Shown here piece by piece: positions 1 to 9,457 of a DNA stretch of 64,000 bases; the stretch's first letter is position 1, and every line of letters starts with the position of its first letter. Origin of the DNA: Saccharolobus shibatae B12 (lineage in GTDB: Archaea; Thermoproteota; Thermoprotei_A; Sulfolobales; Sulfolobaceae); the NCBI RefSeq assembly GCF_019175345.1, contig NZ_CP077717.1:2200001-2264000 (forward strand), read 5' to 3'. The notes below the pieces were generated by a model. It was not told the DNA's origin. It saw only the letters and a program-made list of their open reading frames with translations, and made no database searches. Made by a program: the position numbers and the translations under genes.

Positions 1-368
1 AATTACCCGGTGGAGCAGCAACAGCGTTTATCCTACCCCTTTCTAAAAAGGCAATACTATGGAACCTAAAACACTCTAAGCGATCTCTTGTCAAAAAGGT
101 GGACTTCATAACTGGAACAGCAAAGTTTTCAAATAATAAAGTATTCGTAGTGACAAATTTGGGAGTTTTAGCGTATAATAGAGAGGATAGAAAATGGTAC
201 TTAGAGGCGACCTATCCATTTAGCTCATATGAGAAAGTAGTAGAGAATACCAACTTTGAGGTAAAGAGAAAAGATAGTGAAAGGTTGATAGATCTAACTA
301 ATGAAGATTTGAGATTCATCAATGATATGGATCCTTATAACCTTAGAAGTGCTCTAGAAACTCTATGA
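1..368 (+). CDS. CoA-transferase beta subunit (GctB-like), 5' truncated by window edge
   Basis: The reading frame is open from the window edge (first full codon at base 3) to a TGA at 366-368, so only the last ~121 residues are visible. They fit the C-terminal part of the beta subunit of family I CoA-transferases (glutaconate/3-oxoacid type): a glycine-rich PGGAA stretch, then KHSKRSLVKKVDF, VVTNLGVL and an ENTNFEV segment. These enzymes move CoA between carboxylic acids as alpha/beta heteromers. An ATG at 99 would give 89 residues, but the conserved sequence continues upstream of it, so 99 is not the true start. The alpha subunit lies next to it on the opposite strand, with the 3' ends overlapping by 26 bp. 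Substrate unknown. Confidence 0.8.
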   Translation, partial: LPGGAATAFILPLSKKAILWNLKHSKRSLVKKVDFITGTAKFSNNKVFVVTNLGVLAYNREDRKWYLEATYPFSSYEKVVENTNFEVKRKDSERLIDLTNEDLRFINDMDPYNLRSALETL

Positions 369-1104
369 TTTTCTCATAATCTGCATCATAATACGGGAAC
401 ATACTAGTTGGCTCTGCACCCTTAGGTACATGAACTACAGCGGAAACATATTCCCCATTAATAGTTGGCCTTCTACCATAAAAGTAGGATCTAGGAACTA
501 TCTCCTCAGCAGTTATTATGACTTTTTTGGATGCTTTTGCCTTATACTCATCTTCATAAAGTGGACCTAGAATCTCTGCATTTCCTTCTTCATCAGCCTT
601 ATTTACATGTATAATTGCAACATCGGGGTTAATAGCTTTCACAAGTACAATTTTCTCTCCACTGAATGGATCCTCGATAACTTTCCATGTACCTTCTCTT
701 TCATACATTTTAACTAAATCAGACCCTATTATTCCCTTAACCGGCATAAATGGTATACCAAAGCTTCCTGCCCTTATCCCAGCAATGAAAGCACCGCAAG
801 TATCTTCCAAAATTTCAACCTCTCTTTCTTCGATCATTTTCCTAAAATGCCTTGGGATGCTTGAGAACCATTCCAAAGTAGACATGGCTATTCTCAATTT
901 CCTTACCAATCCATATTTTAACAAGATCTCAAGACCAAAGCCAGGCTCTCTATCTATAAAATAGAGATCCTTAACTCCTCTCTTCACCAAAGCATATATA
1001 AATGCCATAGGATTTCTATGTATGCTTATACCACTTATTGTCACAGAATCTCCATTCTTCACTAGTTCCACAGCCTCTTCCAGTCTCATAAGTTTACTTT
1101 CCAT
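343..1104 (-). CDS. CoA-transferase alpha subunit (GctA-like)
   Basis: About 253 residues, of the length and pattern of the alpha subunit of family I CoA-transferases: an N-terminal segment with NGDSVTISG, a central GIPFMPVKGIIGSDL, and a late DVAIIHVNKADEEGNAEI block typical of the family. It should pair with the beta subunit encoded convergently at 1-368. The frame extends up to an ATG at 1149, but a TATA box at about 1126-1137 on the same strand places the transcription start at or very near the ATG at 1104, so I choose 1104 (MESKLMRLEEA) as a leaderless start. Role in the cell: CoA transfer in organic acid or aromatic/steroid-type catabolism; substrate not deducible. Confidence 0.85.
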   Translation of the reverse strand: MESKLMRLEEAVELVKNGDSVTISGISIHRNPMAFIYALVKRGVKDLYFIDREPGFGLEILLKYGLVRKLRIAMSTLEWFSSIPRHFRKMIEEREVEILEDTCGAFIAGIRAGSFGIPFMPVKGIIGSDLVKMYEREGTWKVIEDPFSGEKIVLVKAINPDVAIIHVNKADEEGNAEILGPLYEDEYKAKASKKVIITAEEIVPRSYFYGRRPTINGEYVSAVVHVPKGAEPTSMFPYYDADYEKIIEFLEHF

Positions 1105-1125
1105 ATTTATAATATCTACAAAAGA

Positions 1126-1137
1126 TATATATATAAG
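1126..1137 (-). promoter_or_regulatory. TATA box of the CoA-transferase alpha gene
   Basis: On the minus strand the sequence reads CTTATATATATA and is centred about 27 bases before the ATG at 1104. This is the normal archaeal TATA-to-start distance for a leaderless transcript and decides the start over the in-frame ATG at 1149. Confidence 0.6.
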
Positions 1138-1280
1138 TACCTTCTCCACACAAAATTAGGATACAATTCTCGTTTTAGGGAATTGAGAATAAGAGTGTAA
1201 TACAATTTAGATAGGGCTTGCGAGTTTTTGTAATGAGGAAAAACTTTATTGTTTATAAAGTTAAATATCTAACTGTGATA

Positions 1281-1694
1281 TTGGCTACAAAATATTCAGA
1301 AGTTTGGGATCTAATAACTGGATTAACTAGAAAGATAAACAAGGATACAGATAAGGCTCTTGAGCAAATAGGACTATCATACTTTGAGTTCAAGGTAATG
1401 TGCGCGTTGGAGGAAGAAGGAAAAGTCCCAATGAGCAGAATAGCTGAGAAATATATGTTGACAAAAGCAGGGTTAACAAGCATAATTGATAGACTTGAAG
1501 AGAAAGAACTTGTTAGAAGGGTAAGAAGTGAAAGTGATAGAAGAGTAATTTATGTTGAATTGACCGAAAAGGGAAGAGAAAAATTAATGGAAAGTAGGAA
1601 GATCTTCTTAAATGTCTTATCTTCTTTTCTAAGCAAATTATCAGAAGATGAGATAAAGGAGTTAGAGAGACTCTTTAGTAAACTTTTTTCCTAA
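1281..1694 (+). CDS. MarR-family transcriptional regulator
   Basis: Small winged-helix regulator. The segment FEFKVMCALEEEGKVPMSR followed by KAGLTSIIDRLEEKELVRR and a beta-wing with SESDRRVIYVELTEKG is the MarR DNA-binding domain. N- and C-terminal helices supply the dimer interface. The frame is open from an ATG at 1218, but a TATA box (TTTATAAA, 1252-1259) lies about 26 bases before the TTG at 1281 and downstream of 1218, so a leaderless start near 1275-1281 fits better. It lies head-to-head with the CoA-transferase alpha gene and tail-to-tail with the ABC permease at 1695, separated by no spacer. It could regulate either; targets are not deducible from sequence. Confidence 0.85.
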   Translation: MATKYSEVWDLITGLTRKINKDTDKALEQIGLSYFEFKVMCALEEEGKVPMSRIAEKYMLTKAGLTSIIDRLEEKELVRRVRSESDRRVIYVELTEKGREKLMESRKIFLNVLSSFLSKLSEDEIKELERLFSKLFS

Positions 1695-2891
1695 CTACTC
1701 GTATCTCAAAGCCTTATTTGGATCTAGCCTAGATGCGTTATAAGCTGGTCCTAGTGCTGCTATAACACTTAACATTGTAGAAAATATTAGTACTAATAAC
1801 ATAAAGGTTGGAGAATAAATCGGCGATACTGAAAGACCCTTTAGAAAACTAAAGCCCAATCCGAAATGCTCTTGTGTTAATATTAATGCTACTACTGAAC
1901 CTAACGCTAGCCCTATTATACTACCTATAAATCCCATTACACTGGCCTCAACTAAAAACATTGTGAGTACATCAAACTTTGTAAATCCTAATGCTCTTAA
2001 TATTCCTATCTCCTTAGTTCTTTCCACAACTGTTGTAAACATTGTTGTAGTTACGCCCATAAACGAGACTATGAAAGATGTTGCCCCTGCAGATACTAGC
2101 AACCCGTTAAGAGATTGTAAAGTGTTATCTATTAACTGTATAAATTCCTCAGCCACTACAATATCTAAGGAATTTCCAAACTTTTGTTTTATTTCATTTG
2201 CAACTTCATTCACTTCACCTAAAGAGTTTACTATTATTATTGCTCCACTATAAGAACTCGAAATCGACTGACCGAAAGATAAAGGCACTATTATTGACTT
2301 ATCTATATCAACTCCGAGAAAACTTCCATATTCGTTCAAAACTCCAGTTACTAAAAATGTCTTACTGAAATTGTTCCCATTATAGAATATAATTGTTTGT
2401 ATCACTTGATTTGGTCTTATTGGACTATATCCACCTTGCGGATTTCCCAATTGATAACCTATTGAAGCTTCATAACTAACCTCTGCACCTGGAAAATAAC
2501 CTGATGATAAACTTATAGCCGGAGCCGCTATCTTAAGTTGGTTTATGTTTACTGCAAATACAGTTGCTCCTTCATAGCCATTGGGTGTTCTAATTAACGC
2601 CGGAAACGAATAAAATGGAATGACCATTTTGACCCCAGGGATAGTCTCTAATTGGAGTATGAGGTATTGAGATAATGGCAATCCCCTTCCAGTAGGCGTC
2701 ACGATAATGTCATAAGGTGAGAGAAAATTCGATATTTGAGAAATTATTGTATGTGAATAACCTAATACCATGGAGTTTATCGAGATTATTGTAGCTGGTC
2801 CAACAACTATTCCAAGGATGGTAAGTATTGCTCTAACCTTCCTTTCTTTTAGTGAGTTTAAAGCATAAGATATAAAATCCAGAATCTTCAT
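1695..2891 (-). CDS. ABC transporter permease, FtsX/MacB type
   Basis: 398 residues with the MacB/FtsX layout: one N-terminal membrane helix (around 20-45), a large extracytoplasmic domain, then three C-terminal helices. It starts with the family signature SLKERKVRAILTILGIVVG and has the conserved VVERTKEIGILRALGFTK motif before the second helix. It is the third gene of a minus-strand operon: ATPase (5392-6075), large secreted protein (2888-5395), this permease. Adjacent genes overlap by 4 bp, indicating translational coupling. MacB-type systems usually transmit mechanical force to extracytoplasmic partners and do not carry small solutes through the membrane. The partner here is probably the 835-residue secreted protein. 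Confidence 0.85.
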   Translation of the reverse strand: MKILDFISYALNSLKERKVRAILTILGIVVGPATIISINSMVLGYSHTIISQISNFLSPYDIIVTPTGRGLPLSQYLILQLETIPGVKMVIPFYSFPALIRTPNGYEGATVFAVNINQLKIAAPAISLSSGYFPGAEVSYEASIGYQLGNPQGGYSPIRPNQVIQTIIFYNGNNFSKTFLVTGVLNEYGSFLGVDIDKSIIVPLSFGQSISSSYSGAIIIVNSLGEVNEVANEIKQKFGNSLDIVVAEEFIQLIDNTLQSLNGLLVSAGATSFIVSFMGVTTTMFTTVVERTKEIGILRALGFTKFDVLTMFLVEASVMGFIGSIIGLALGSVVALILTQEHFGLGFSFLKGLSVSPIYSPTFMLLVLIFSTMLSVIAALGPAYNASRLDPNKALRYE

Positions 2892-5395
2892 TTCCGTAAC
2901 CCCCTAAGACTCAAATAGATTATAATAACTATAAGGATTATTATCACTGCTATCAATAATATTGAGGTTAGTGATATTTTATCTTGAGAATTAGTTGACG
3001 TTGGATAAGATACAACGTAAGAAAATGTATAAAATGTCATATTAGATTGATATAACTCATTTTCGTAATTTGCAGTAATATTGAACTTATATAAACCCGG
3101 GGATAACGCTAAAGTAAAAGAGAACGGTGTTGGACTATTTGGGGGTACGTTTCCAATATAAATTGAGGAATAGTTATTAATGGATATTGTAACATATTGT
3201 GCGTTTTGTGATCCAGTATTTATTAATAACCCGTTAATTACCACTGTATTGTTTACAATTTGTGCGGAAACTTGCGTTATCTCCATTTTAACGAATCCCG
3301 TACTGAGTAAGTTTAATTGATATTGATAGGTCTGTGGAGATCCCTGGCCTAACACATAATTCAGAGTAACTACGATAGGTATTGACGTTGTTTGCGGAAT
3401 TTGTGGTATAACATATAATGGGACTGTATAAATGAAGCGAGGAGGAAGATATGGGATGTAAAGCTGATTTTGTGAGAGGTAAATTTCTTGTGACGGGTAA
3501 TTTAAGTCAAGCCTTATGTTATATATCGTAAAGTTGCCTAGGTTTTGAATTGCTAGGATTTCAGTGTTGTTTGTATTATAATAAACCGTGGTTTTGAGAA
3601 AGGATATAAGTATTGGCGATTGTGACGAAGTAACTAGAACTGGAATTGTAAACGTCCTCACTATTTCGTTGGTAAAATAAGTATAAGTCAATTTAATTAC
3701 TAGCGGATACACAGCGGGTGGTAAGCTCTGTGGAGCGTATAGCGTATAGTAGAATGTTACTGATGAGTTGGGCTTTACGAAGGGAATTGTATTGTTTACA
3801 GATGTGATTACCTCTAAGCCTTGTGTGAGGGTTATTAGATTTACGTTATAAACATACTCCACCCCAAGGTTCACAACCTTAATTGGTACTAAGGCATACT
3901 CTCCATTACCTATTACTGTTTGATTGGCCTCAATTATCACTGGGGCAGGAGGTAAAACGTAAATATTGTTCACTCCATCCACAGTTTTATCTTGATTGTA
4001 GGAAATCTTGTAAGTGAAATTAAGTACACCTACTGAGCTATTTGGAGTTATTTCCACTGGAATAGTTATTGGTATAGAAGAATACTGAGGAATTCCGGGT
4101 AAGAAAATGAAAGGCTGTAAGGGAAATACGCCATTAGGAAATGTATATGTAATGTTGACACCAGTTATGGGTATTGGCAATGGATTATAGATGACCAATG
4201 TTAAGGGAATTGTTCCTATTCCGGGAAACGGCGTTATCGTAGTATTCCAAATTGCCTCAACTATCTTAGGGGTCTCATTATAGTAGATGTTGGCATATGT
4301 TAGATAAGCTATCGCTAGTTTTTGATCCAATGCAGTGTAATTAATTTCTATTGGAATAGGGTATATTGAGGGTATTACTCCTTGGGGTATGTAAATCTTG
4401 AAAGCGTATATTATCTTTTCCCCAGGCGATAGAGAGGTAGGCGTAAAGTTTGAGGAGATTGGTAGAAAGTTTGAGGACAACTCTGGCCTTATACTAATTA
4501 TAAAGCTACTAACGTTAGTTGAAATTCCTACTATGAGGGTAGTTATATTATCTGGAGTTGACTGGATGGGATCGGAATAAATGTTAATCTTAGCTTGAGG
4601 ATATACCGTTATGTTTACATTCTTGTTTGAGGATTGCTTATAGAAATATCCTAGAAAGTTAGTAAATGAAAAAGAATAATTAAGAGTATACACTCCCGGT
4701 TTAACAAGATTACTCACGTTCACTATTGAAGATACAAATATTGGTTCTCCAGCGGGTAAGGCTGGAATTGTAACTGTTAACTCTCTACTACCAGTTTGGG
4801 AAAATATTCCCTTTGGTAAGAATACGTTTAAGGTTACGTTTAGCATGGGTTCAGTTGTGGGATTAAAGACGCTAAAGGTAAGAGGTAATAAGCCTTCTCC
4901 TACTTGAGCAAATATCAGTTGTTGTGCAGTTCCCCAAAATACTTGATCCAAAACTGGAAAGGTTACGTTATAAATGGGTATAGTTATTTCTTGAATTATC
5001 TGGCTTTCAGCACCAGTAACTGCGTTTTGGTATACTACTACTAATGGTACATTATAGGTCCCCGGCTCAGCATTATCATTTACACTGAGGAAGAACGTTA
5101 TTTGTGAAGTTGTTAAAGACGATGAGGTCACCGAACCATAAGCTATGCTACTTCCTCCTTCAGAAGTTATTGGTGTTCCAGAGAGAATCAAATATGCGTA
5201 AACAATCTGATACCCTACTTGCTGTGAGGCTATAACATAAAATGGCGTGTCATTATAACCTGGATGTGCCCTTATTGGATTTTGTGGTGTTCCCCATCCC
5301 CAACTGGATATTACAACAGTGCTCTGTGACTTTACTGGAATTATAGGGAGAATCAATGAAAGTAATAATAAGATAATTATTAACTTCTTTATCAT
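2888..5395 (-). CDS. Large secreted Ig-like/S-layer-type protein with C-terminal anchor, partner of an ABC system
   Basis: 835 residues: an N-terminal signal peptide (KKLIIILLLLSLILPIIPV), a long extracellular part rich in beta-strand, Asn-Xaa-Ser/Thr sequons and repeated domains of about 110 residues resembling CARDB/COG1361 modules, and a single C-terminal membrane helix (SILLIAVIIILIVIIIYL) with a short basic tail. It is encoded between the ATPase and the FtsX-like permease, overlapping each by 4 bp, so the three products are probably one membrane machine. No catalytic motif was seen. It may be the extracytoplasmic domain replacing the MacA-type adaptor, or a cell-surface substrate; I cannot decide. 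Confidence 0.75.
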   Translation of the reverse strand: MIKKLIIILLLLSLILPIIPVKSQSTVVISSWGWGTPQNPIRAHPGYNDTPFYVIASQQVGYQIVYAYLILSGTPITSEGGSSIAYGSVTSSSLTTSQITFFLSVNDNAEPGTYNVPLVVVYQNAVTGAESQIIQEITIPIYNVTFPVLDQVFWGTAQQLIFAQVGEGLLPLTFSVFNPTTEPMLNVTLNVFLPKGIFSQTGSRELTVTIPALPAGEPIFVSSIVNVSNLVKPGVYTLNYSFSFTNFLGYFYKQSSNKNVNITVYPQAKINIYSDPIQSTPDNITTLIVGISTNVSSFIISIRPELSSNFLPISSNFTPTSLSPGEKIIYAFKIYIPQGVIPSIYPIPIEINYTALDQKLAIAYLTYANIYYNETPKIVEAIWNTTITPFPGIGTIPLTLVIYNPLPIPITGVNITYTFPNGVFPLQPFIFLPGIPQYSSIPITIPVEITPNSSVGVLNFTYKISYNQDKTVDGVNNIYVLPPAPVIIEANQTVIGNGEYALVPIKVVNLGVEYVYNVNLITLTQGLEVITSVNNTIPFVKPNSSVTFYYTLYAPQSLPPAVYPLVIKLTYTYFTNEIVRTFTIPVLVTSSQSPILISFLKTTVYYNTNNTEILAIQNLGNFTIYNIRLDLNYPSQEIYLSQNQLYIPYLPPRFIYTVPLYVIPQIPQTTSIPIVVTLNYVLGQGSPQTYQYQLNLLSTGFVKMEITQVSAQIVNNTVVINGLLINTGSQNAQYVTISINNYSSIYIGNVPPNSPTPFSFTLALSPGLYKFNITANYENELYQSNMTFYTFSYVVSYPTSTNSQDKISLTSILLIAVIIILIVIIIYLSLRGLRK

Positions 5396-6075
5396 CTCTC
5401 TTCACCAACTATCTTTCCATCTCTGATGTAGATCTTTCTCCTTGTATAACTCGCAACTTCTCTATCGTGTGTTACTACTGCTATTGTAGTTTTAAACTCC
5501 TCATTAATCTTTTTGAATATATCCATTACAATTTTTGCATTGATACTATCTAAATTTCCAGTAGGTTCATCAGCTAATATGATCTTTGGATTTTGAGCTA
5601 ATGCACGAGCTATAGCTACTCTTTGCTGTTGTCCCCCAGAAAGTTCTGACGGTCTTTTGTTTATTAATCCGTCTAATCCTACTAATTTTAGAGAATTTAT
5701 TGCTATCTCCTCCCTTTTCTTTTTTGCTATTCCTCTGGCTACTAGTGGTAATTCAACGTTTTGTAGTACACTAAGCCTCTGAATTAGATTAAAATTCTGA
5801 AATACAAAGCCTATATACTCATTTCTGATTTTTGAGATTTCGTTATCACTTAGCTTAGTTACGTCCATGTCATAAATATATACCTTCCCTTGAGATGGTC
5901 TATCCAAAATTCCTAAGATTGATAAGAGAGTTGATTTTCCACTGCCAGAAGGTCCCAATATTGAAATAAACTCTCCTTCATCAATACTTAGGTTTATATC
6001 TCTGAGCGCGACAGTCTTTACATTCCCCTCATAAATCTTGGTAACATTTTCAAGTCTTATTACGGGCATATACAT
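5392..6075 (-). CDS. ABC transporter ATP-binding protein (LolD/MacB type)
   Basis: 227 residues with the full set of ABC motifs: Walker A GPSGSGKST near residue 42, Q-loop VFQNFNLI, signature LSGGQQQRVAIARAL, Walker B IILADEPTGNLD and the switch His in VVTHD. The DEPTGNLD wording and small size are typical of the LolD/MacB ATPases that pair with FtsX-like permeases, as found two genes downstream. It is the first gene of the operon. The start may be ATG 6075 or the nearby ATG 6069 (MPVIRLENV). It is divergent from fumarase, with about 85 bp between the two. Confidence 0.92.
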   Translation of the reverse strand: MYMPVIRLENVTKIYEGNVKTVALRDINLSIDEGEFISILGPSGSGKSTLLSILGILDRPSQGKVYIYDMDVTKLSDNEISKIRNEYIGFVFQNFNLIQRLSVLQNVELPLVARGIAKKKREEIAINSLKLVGLDGLINKRPSELSGGQQQRVAIARALAQNPKIILADEPTGNLDSINAKIVMDIFKKINEEFKTTIAVVTHDREVASYTRRKIYIRDGKIVGEER

Positions 6076-6160
6076 TGGGTATTACGTAAAGTGGGTTAAA
6101 GATTTTTTCAAAGGTAATTGCTTATAAAGATTTAATACAATGGATTACGTTCTTTTACTT

Positions 6161-7477
6161 ATGAAATATACCGATACTGCGCCCAAGCTTTTTATGAATA
6201 CCGGAACAAAGTTTCCTAGAAGAATTATTTGGGCTATGGGAGTTTTAAAGAAATCTTGCGCCAAAGTGAACGCAGATCTTGGATTATTAGACAAAAAAAT
6301 TGCGGATTCAATTATTAAGGCATCTGAAGATTTAATTGATGGAAAATTAGATGATAAAATAGTACTTGATGTCTTTCAAACGGGATCTGGGACTGGACTT
6401 AATATGAACGTAAATGAGGTTATAGCAGAAGTAGCCTCTAGTTACTCTAACCTTAAAGTGCATCCAAATGATCATGTGAATTTTGGCCAGTCATCGAATG
6501 ATACTATACCTACAGCAATTAGAATCGCTGCAGTAGCTGAGGTCACGAATAGATTACTTCCTGCATTACAACAAATAATATCTTCTTTAAATAAGAAGGC
6601 GGAGGAATATAAGGATGTTGTAAAAGCAGGTAGAACCCATTTAAGAGATGCTTTGCCTGTAACTTTAGGTCAAGAACTTTCAGCGTATGCTGATGCCTTC
6701 CAACATGAACGCGAGCAAGTTATGAATATTTTAGAATATGTAAAGGAGTTGCCAATTGGAGGTACTGCAACTGGTACTGGACTAAATACTCACCCCGAAT
6801 TTCAAGAGAGAGTTATTAATGAAATAAACAGAATCACTGGTTTAGGATTTAAGCCAGCTAATAGGTTTAGGGCAATGAGATTACTCACGGATCTCTTACT
6901 ATTAAGTGGAGCATTGAGAAACATTGCAGTAAACCTGTACAGATTAGGACAAGATATGAGGTTAATGTTTTCCGGTCCTTTAACTGGTCTTAACGAAATA
7001 GATTTACCCACACAAGAAGAGATTGCTGGTAGCTCGATAATGCCTGGTAAAACTAATCCAGTTACAGTTGAGGCTGCTTTACTAATTTCAGCCCAGGTTG
7101 TGGGATTGGATCATGCAAATCAATTCGCTTCAATGTTAGGGGAATTTGAGTTATCAATGGGTATTCCATTAGTTGGTTATAATATTGTAACTCAAGTTAA
7201 TTTCGTCTCTGAGGCTTTAGAGAAGATGTCAAAATTGGTAATTGATGGAATGGTAGCAAATGTGGAGAAAATGAAGAGATATGCTGAATCATCTCCTTCA
7301 CTCATAACCATAGTATCTCCTGTAATAGGCTATGATAAAGCTTCTGAAATAGGAAAGAAGTTAAATAAGGGAATGTCTATACGTGAAGCCTTAAGGGAAT
7401 TAGGGTATAGTGATAATGAAATAAATAAAATATTAGACTTAAGCAAACTAGTTAAGCCTGGATTCACTGCCAAATGA
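6161..7477 (+). CDS. fumC: Fumarate hydratase class II
   Basis: Class II fumarase of the aspartase/fumarase superfamily: reversible hydration of fumarate to L-malate in the TCA cycle. It has the family signature [11 protein letters not shown] with the catalytic-loop Ser, the [14 protein letters not shown] segment and the [10 protein letters not shown] block. From ATG 6161 the protein is 438 residues. The frame also opens at ATG 6140, but a TATA box (CTTATAAAG, 6121-6129) is only about 15 bases before 6140 and about 36 before 6161, so translation most likely starts at 6161 with a short leader. Single-gene transcription unit. Confidence 0.95.
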   Translation: MKYTDTAPKLFMNTGTKFPRRIIWAMGVLKKSCAKVNADLGLLDKKIADSIIKASEDLIDGKLDDKIVLDVFQTGSGTGLNMNVNEVIAEVASSYSNLKVHPNDHVNFGQSSNDTIPTAIRIAAVAEVTNRLLPALQQIISSLNKKAEEYKDVVKAGRTHLRDALPVTLGQELSAYADAFQHEREQVMNILEYVKELPIGGTATGTGLNTHPEFQERVINEINRITGLGFKPANRFRAMRLLTDLLLLSGALRNIAVNLYRLGQDMRLMFSGPLTGLNEIDLPTQEEIAGSSIMPGKTNPVTVEAALLISAQVVGLDHANQFASMLGEFELSMGIPLVGYNIVTQVNFVSEALEKMSKLVIDGMVANVEKMKRYAESSPSLITIVSPVIGYDKASEIGKKLNKGMSIREALRELGYSDNEINKILDLSKLVKPGFTAK

Positions 7478-7495
7478 TAAAGGATAGAAGGAAAC

Positions 7496-8095
7496 TTAGC
7501 CTTTCAAAGCATGAAGTACTGGATTATCTTTTTTAACTCCTTCAATTATCCAAAATCCTTCCTTCTCCTTGACCATAACTACTTTAAATTTACTGGAAAG
7601 CTTTCTTAAACCTTCTAACGGATCAGCTCCACCAAATAATCTATCACGCAAGATCATGTATACTTTAGAGCCACTTTTAACTACCCTATTTACTTCTCTA
7701 ATTATATCTAGATCAAGAACCTCAAAAATAATTGCGGAATTAAACGATGAGTCTCTAAAAGGAAATGGATATGAGAAAATCACATCCTTAAAAGATATAC
7801 CATAGCAATTGAAAGTCCCAACACAAATTGCGTCTTGTCTATTTAAAGGTAACCGAATGGGAATTACACTGGCAAGCTTATTTTTATCTACAAGAAAATC
7901 TGTATAATTTTTCAGAAATAAAACTTCACCTTGTAAATAATCTCTCCCAATTAGAACATTAAGTTTGGGTATATCTGACAGCTTTCCGTAAGCTAAACTT
8001 ATAATCTCTTTGGACCCATCTATGACTTCTAGCTTAATTGCATTGCTGAGGTTAGTAATTTCACCATTACTGTCTATCAGATAGCCTACTTTCAC
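7496..8095 (-). CDS. Conserved protein, methyltransferase-like C-terminal half
   Basis: 199 residues. The C-terminal half (SFNSAIIFEVLDLDIIREVNRV, then GSKVYMILRD) reads like strands 4 and 5 of a SAM-dependent methyltransferase fold as in UbiE/Methyltransf_11 proteins. The N-terminal half has no glycine-rich SAM loop that I can see, so activity is uncertain and the protein may be a degenerate member. It is the last gene of a minus-strand group with the CBS and DsbA-like genes, and convergent with fumC (18 bp apart). Confidence 0.6.
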   Translation of the reverse strand: MKVGYLIDSNGEITNLSNAIKLEVIDGSKEIISLAYGKLSDIPKLNVLIGRDYLQGEVLFLKNYTDFLVDKNKLASVIPIRLPLNRQDAICVGTFNCYGISFKDVIFSYPFPFRDSSFNSAIIFEVLDLDIIREVNRVVKSGSKVYMILRDRLFGGADPLEGLRKLSSKFKVVMVKEKEGFWIIEGVKKDNPVLHALKG

Positions 8096-8132
8096 ATTAT
8101 AAGGATATATGAATACTAATTAATATTTTTAG

Positions 8133-8507
8133 CTAGCTATAAACCTTATGAACATCGGTTATCGAAAACATTCCTATAATATTCCCACTCTTATTCTTAA
8201 CTGGCAAATGCCTAATCTTATTTGATGCCATTATTTTTAATGCATCAAAGACATCGGTATCTTCGTCAACAATTATTAGATTCCCCATGGTAGCTGCCAA
8301 TCTAACCTCATCACTGGAACTTAACCCTGCAGCAATTGCCTTAATTGCATCTCTATCAGTAAATATTCCCTTGGGGACACCTTGTTCTGTCACTACTACT
8401 GATCCTACTCCCCTTTCTAGCATTAACTTACATACTTCTTGAAGTGAAGTATTTGCTTCTACTTGGAAAACTGGCGTTGACATGAAATCTTTAATTCGTT
8501 TAAGCAT
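8133..8507 (-). CDS. CBS-domain protein
   Basis: About 124 residues made almost entirely of two CBS repeats (roughly residues 1-60 and 65-124): MSTPVFQVEAN, GVGSVVVTEQGVPKGIFTDRD, then NKIRHLPVKNKSGNIIGMFSITD. Paired CBS domains bind adenine nucleotides and usually act as energy sensors. I use ATG 8507. An in-frame ATG at 8534 would overlap the upstream DsbA-like gene by 16 bp. Many archaeal genomes carry several such stand-alone proteins; the partner is unknown. Confidence 0.85.
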   Translation of the reverse strand: MLKRIKDFMSTPVFQVEANTSLQEVCKLMLERGVGSVVVTEQGVPKGIFTDRDAIKAIAAGLSSSDEVRLAATMGNLIIVDEDTDVFDALKIMASNKIRHLPVKNKSGNIIGMFSITDVHKVYS

Positions 8508-8518
8508 GTATAAAGATT

Positions 8519-9196
8519 TTAAGTAGCTTCCCAATAAGCTTTTAGTTTCACTTTTTTAGGTTCTCCACCATTAGATAATAAATCTTCTATAACCGATTCA
8601 AGATAGGCCTCATCTTGAACTCCCCTAATTAGCCAATAATCATTAACCAACAACGCTGGTACTCCCCTAATTCCCATGGCATGAGCTTCAGCTTCATCTT
8701 CATAAACTGACATCCGAGCCTTTTTAGACTTAAAATCTTCCTTAAATTTCTCTATATCTAAGCCTAACTCTTCTGCTATCTGAATCAAAACATTATCATC
8801 ATTAACGTTTTCACCTTCCAAGAAGAACCTCTCTTGAGCCTTATCAAAGTAATCCCAATACCCATTATCGCCCCTTTGATACTCAGCTGCCTTACATGCC
8901 ATCAAAGGAGGAAGAGACCAAACCCACGTTATTTTACCCTTACCTATTACTTTTTCTGGATCATAGTCCGGAAAATACCTTTTTATGATAGAAAATTCTT
9001 GTTTAAATAATTCTCTAGCTTCCTCTTCCGTTGGGGCAGCTGCTTTTAGATCGTCCAGCGACGATATTATCATGAAAGCCTTATGCTTAACCACTATCTC
9101 ATCATTAAATTTCCTTGCGACACTCCTTAACCTCCTAGACGTTACAAAACAGAAGGGACATAATACGTCATGGAAAAATGTTATTTTCACAACCAT
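8519..9196 (-). CDS. DsbA-family (FrnE-like) thiol oxidoreductase
   Basis: 225 residues. The thioredoxin-fold active site CPFC follows the first strand (ITFFHDVLCPFC), a long helical insertion follows, and the cis-Pro loop appears late as GIRGVPALLVN. This order is that of DSBA-like/FrnE proteins, predicted dithiol-disulfide isomerases. No signal peptide, so it probably acts in the cytoplasm. It lies upstream of and close to the CBS gene on the same strand. Confidence 0.88.
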   Translation of the reverse strand: MVVKITFFHDVLCPFCFVTSRRLRSVARKFNDEIVVKHKAFMIISSLDDLKAAAPTEEEARELFKQEFSIIKRYFPDYDPEKVIGKGKITWVWSLPPLMACKAAEYQRGDNGYWDYFDKAQERFFLEGENVNDDNVLIQIAEELGLDIEKFKEDFKSKKARMSVYEDEAEAHAMGIRGVPALLVNDYWLIRGVQDEAYLESVIEDLLSNGGEPKKVKLKAYWEAT

Positions 9197-9425
9197 TATG
9201 TTACACCCTTTTCCAGAACTAGCTTACTCAAAAAAGCTATTAAAACTTTTGAATGATTGACGTGCTTTCATTTAACTATAATACTATTTGTATTCAGTAT
9301 TTTCTAAAAAGAATAAAATAAGACAAAATAACATTAAATTATTCAATATAAGCAGGCTTATACATAAAAAGTTAGTACTAATTCTTCGGTAAAGTATAAT
9401 TAATTATAAGTTGTGGATAATGAAG

Positions 9426-9434
9426 ATTTATATA
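9426..9434 (+). promoter_or_regulatory. TATA box of the amino acid permease gene
   Basis: The sequence ATTTATATAG lies about 27 bases before ATG 9458, fitting leaderless transcription. The 260 bp upstream (9197-9457) are AT-rich and hold no reading frame that I would support. Confidence 0.55.
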
Positions 9435-9457
9435 GTTTTATTTTTTAAAGTTTAATT

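Noticed and set aside
1963-2253. Many 60-150 codon frames opposite large genes (for example here, 4398-4580, 26873-27334, 51149-51457)
   Set aside because: Antisense shadows of well-supported genes with no family resemblance.
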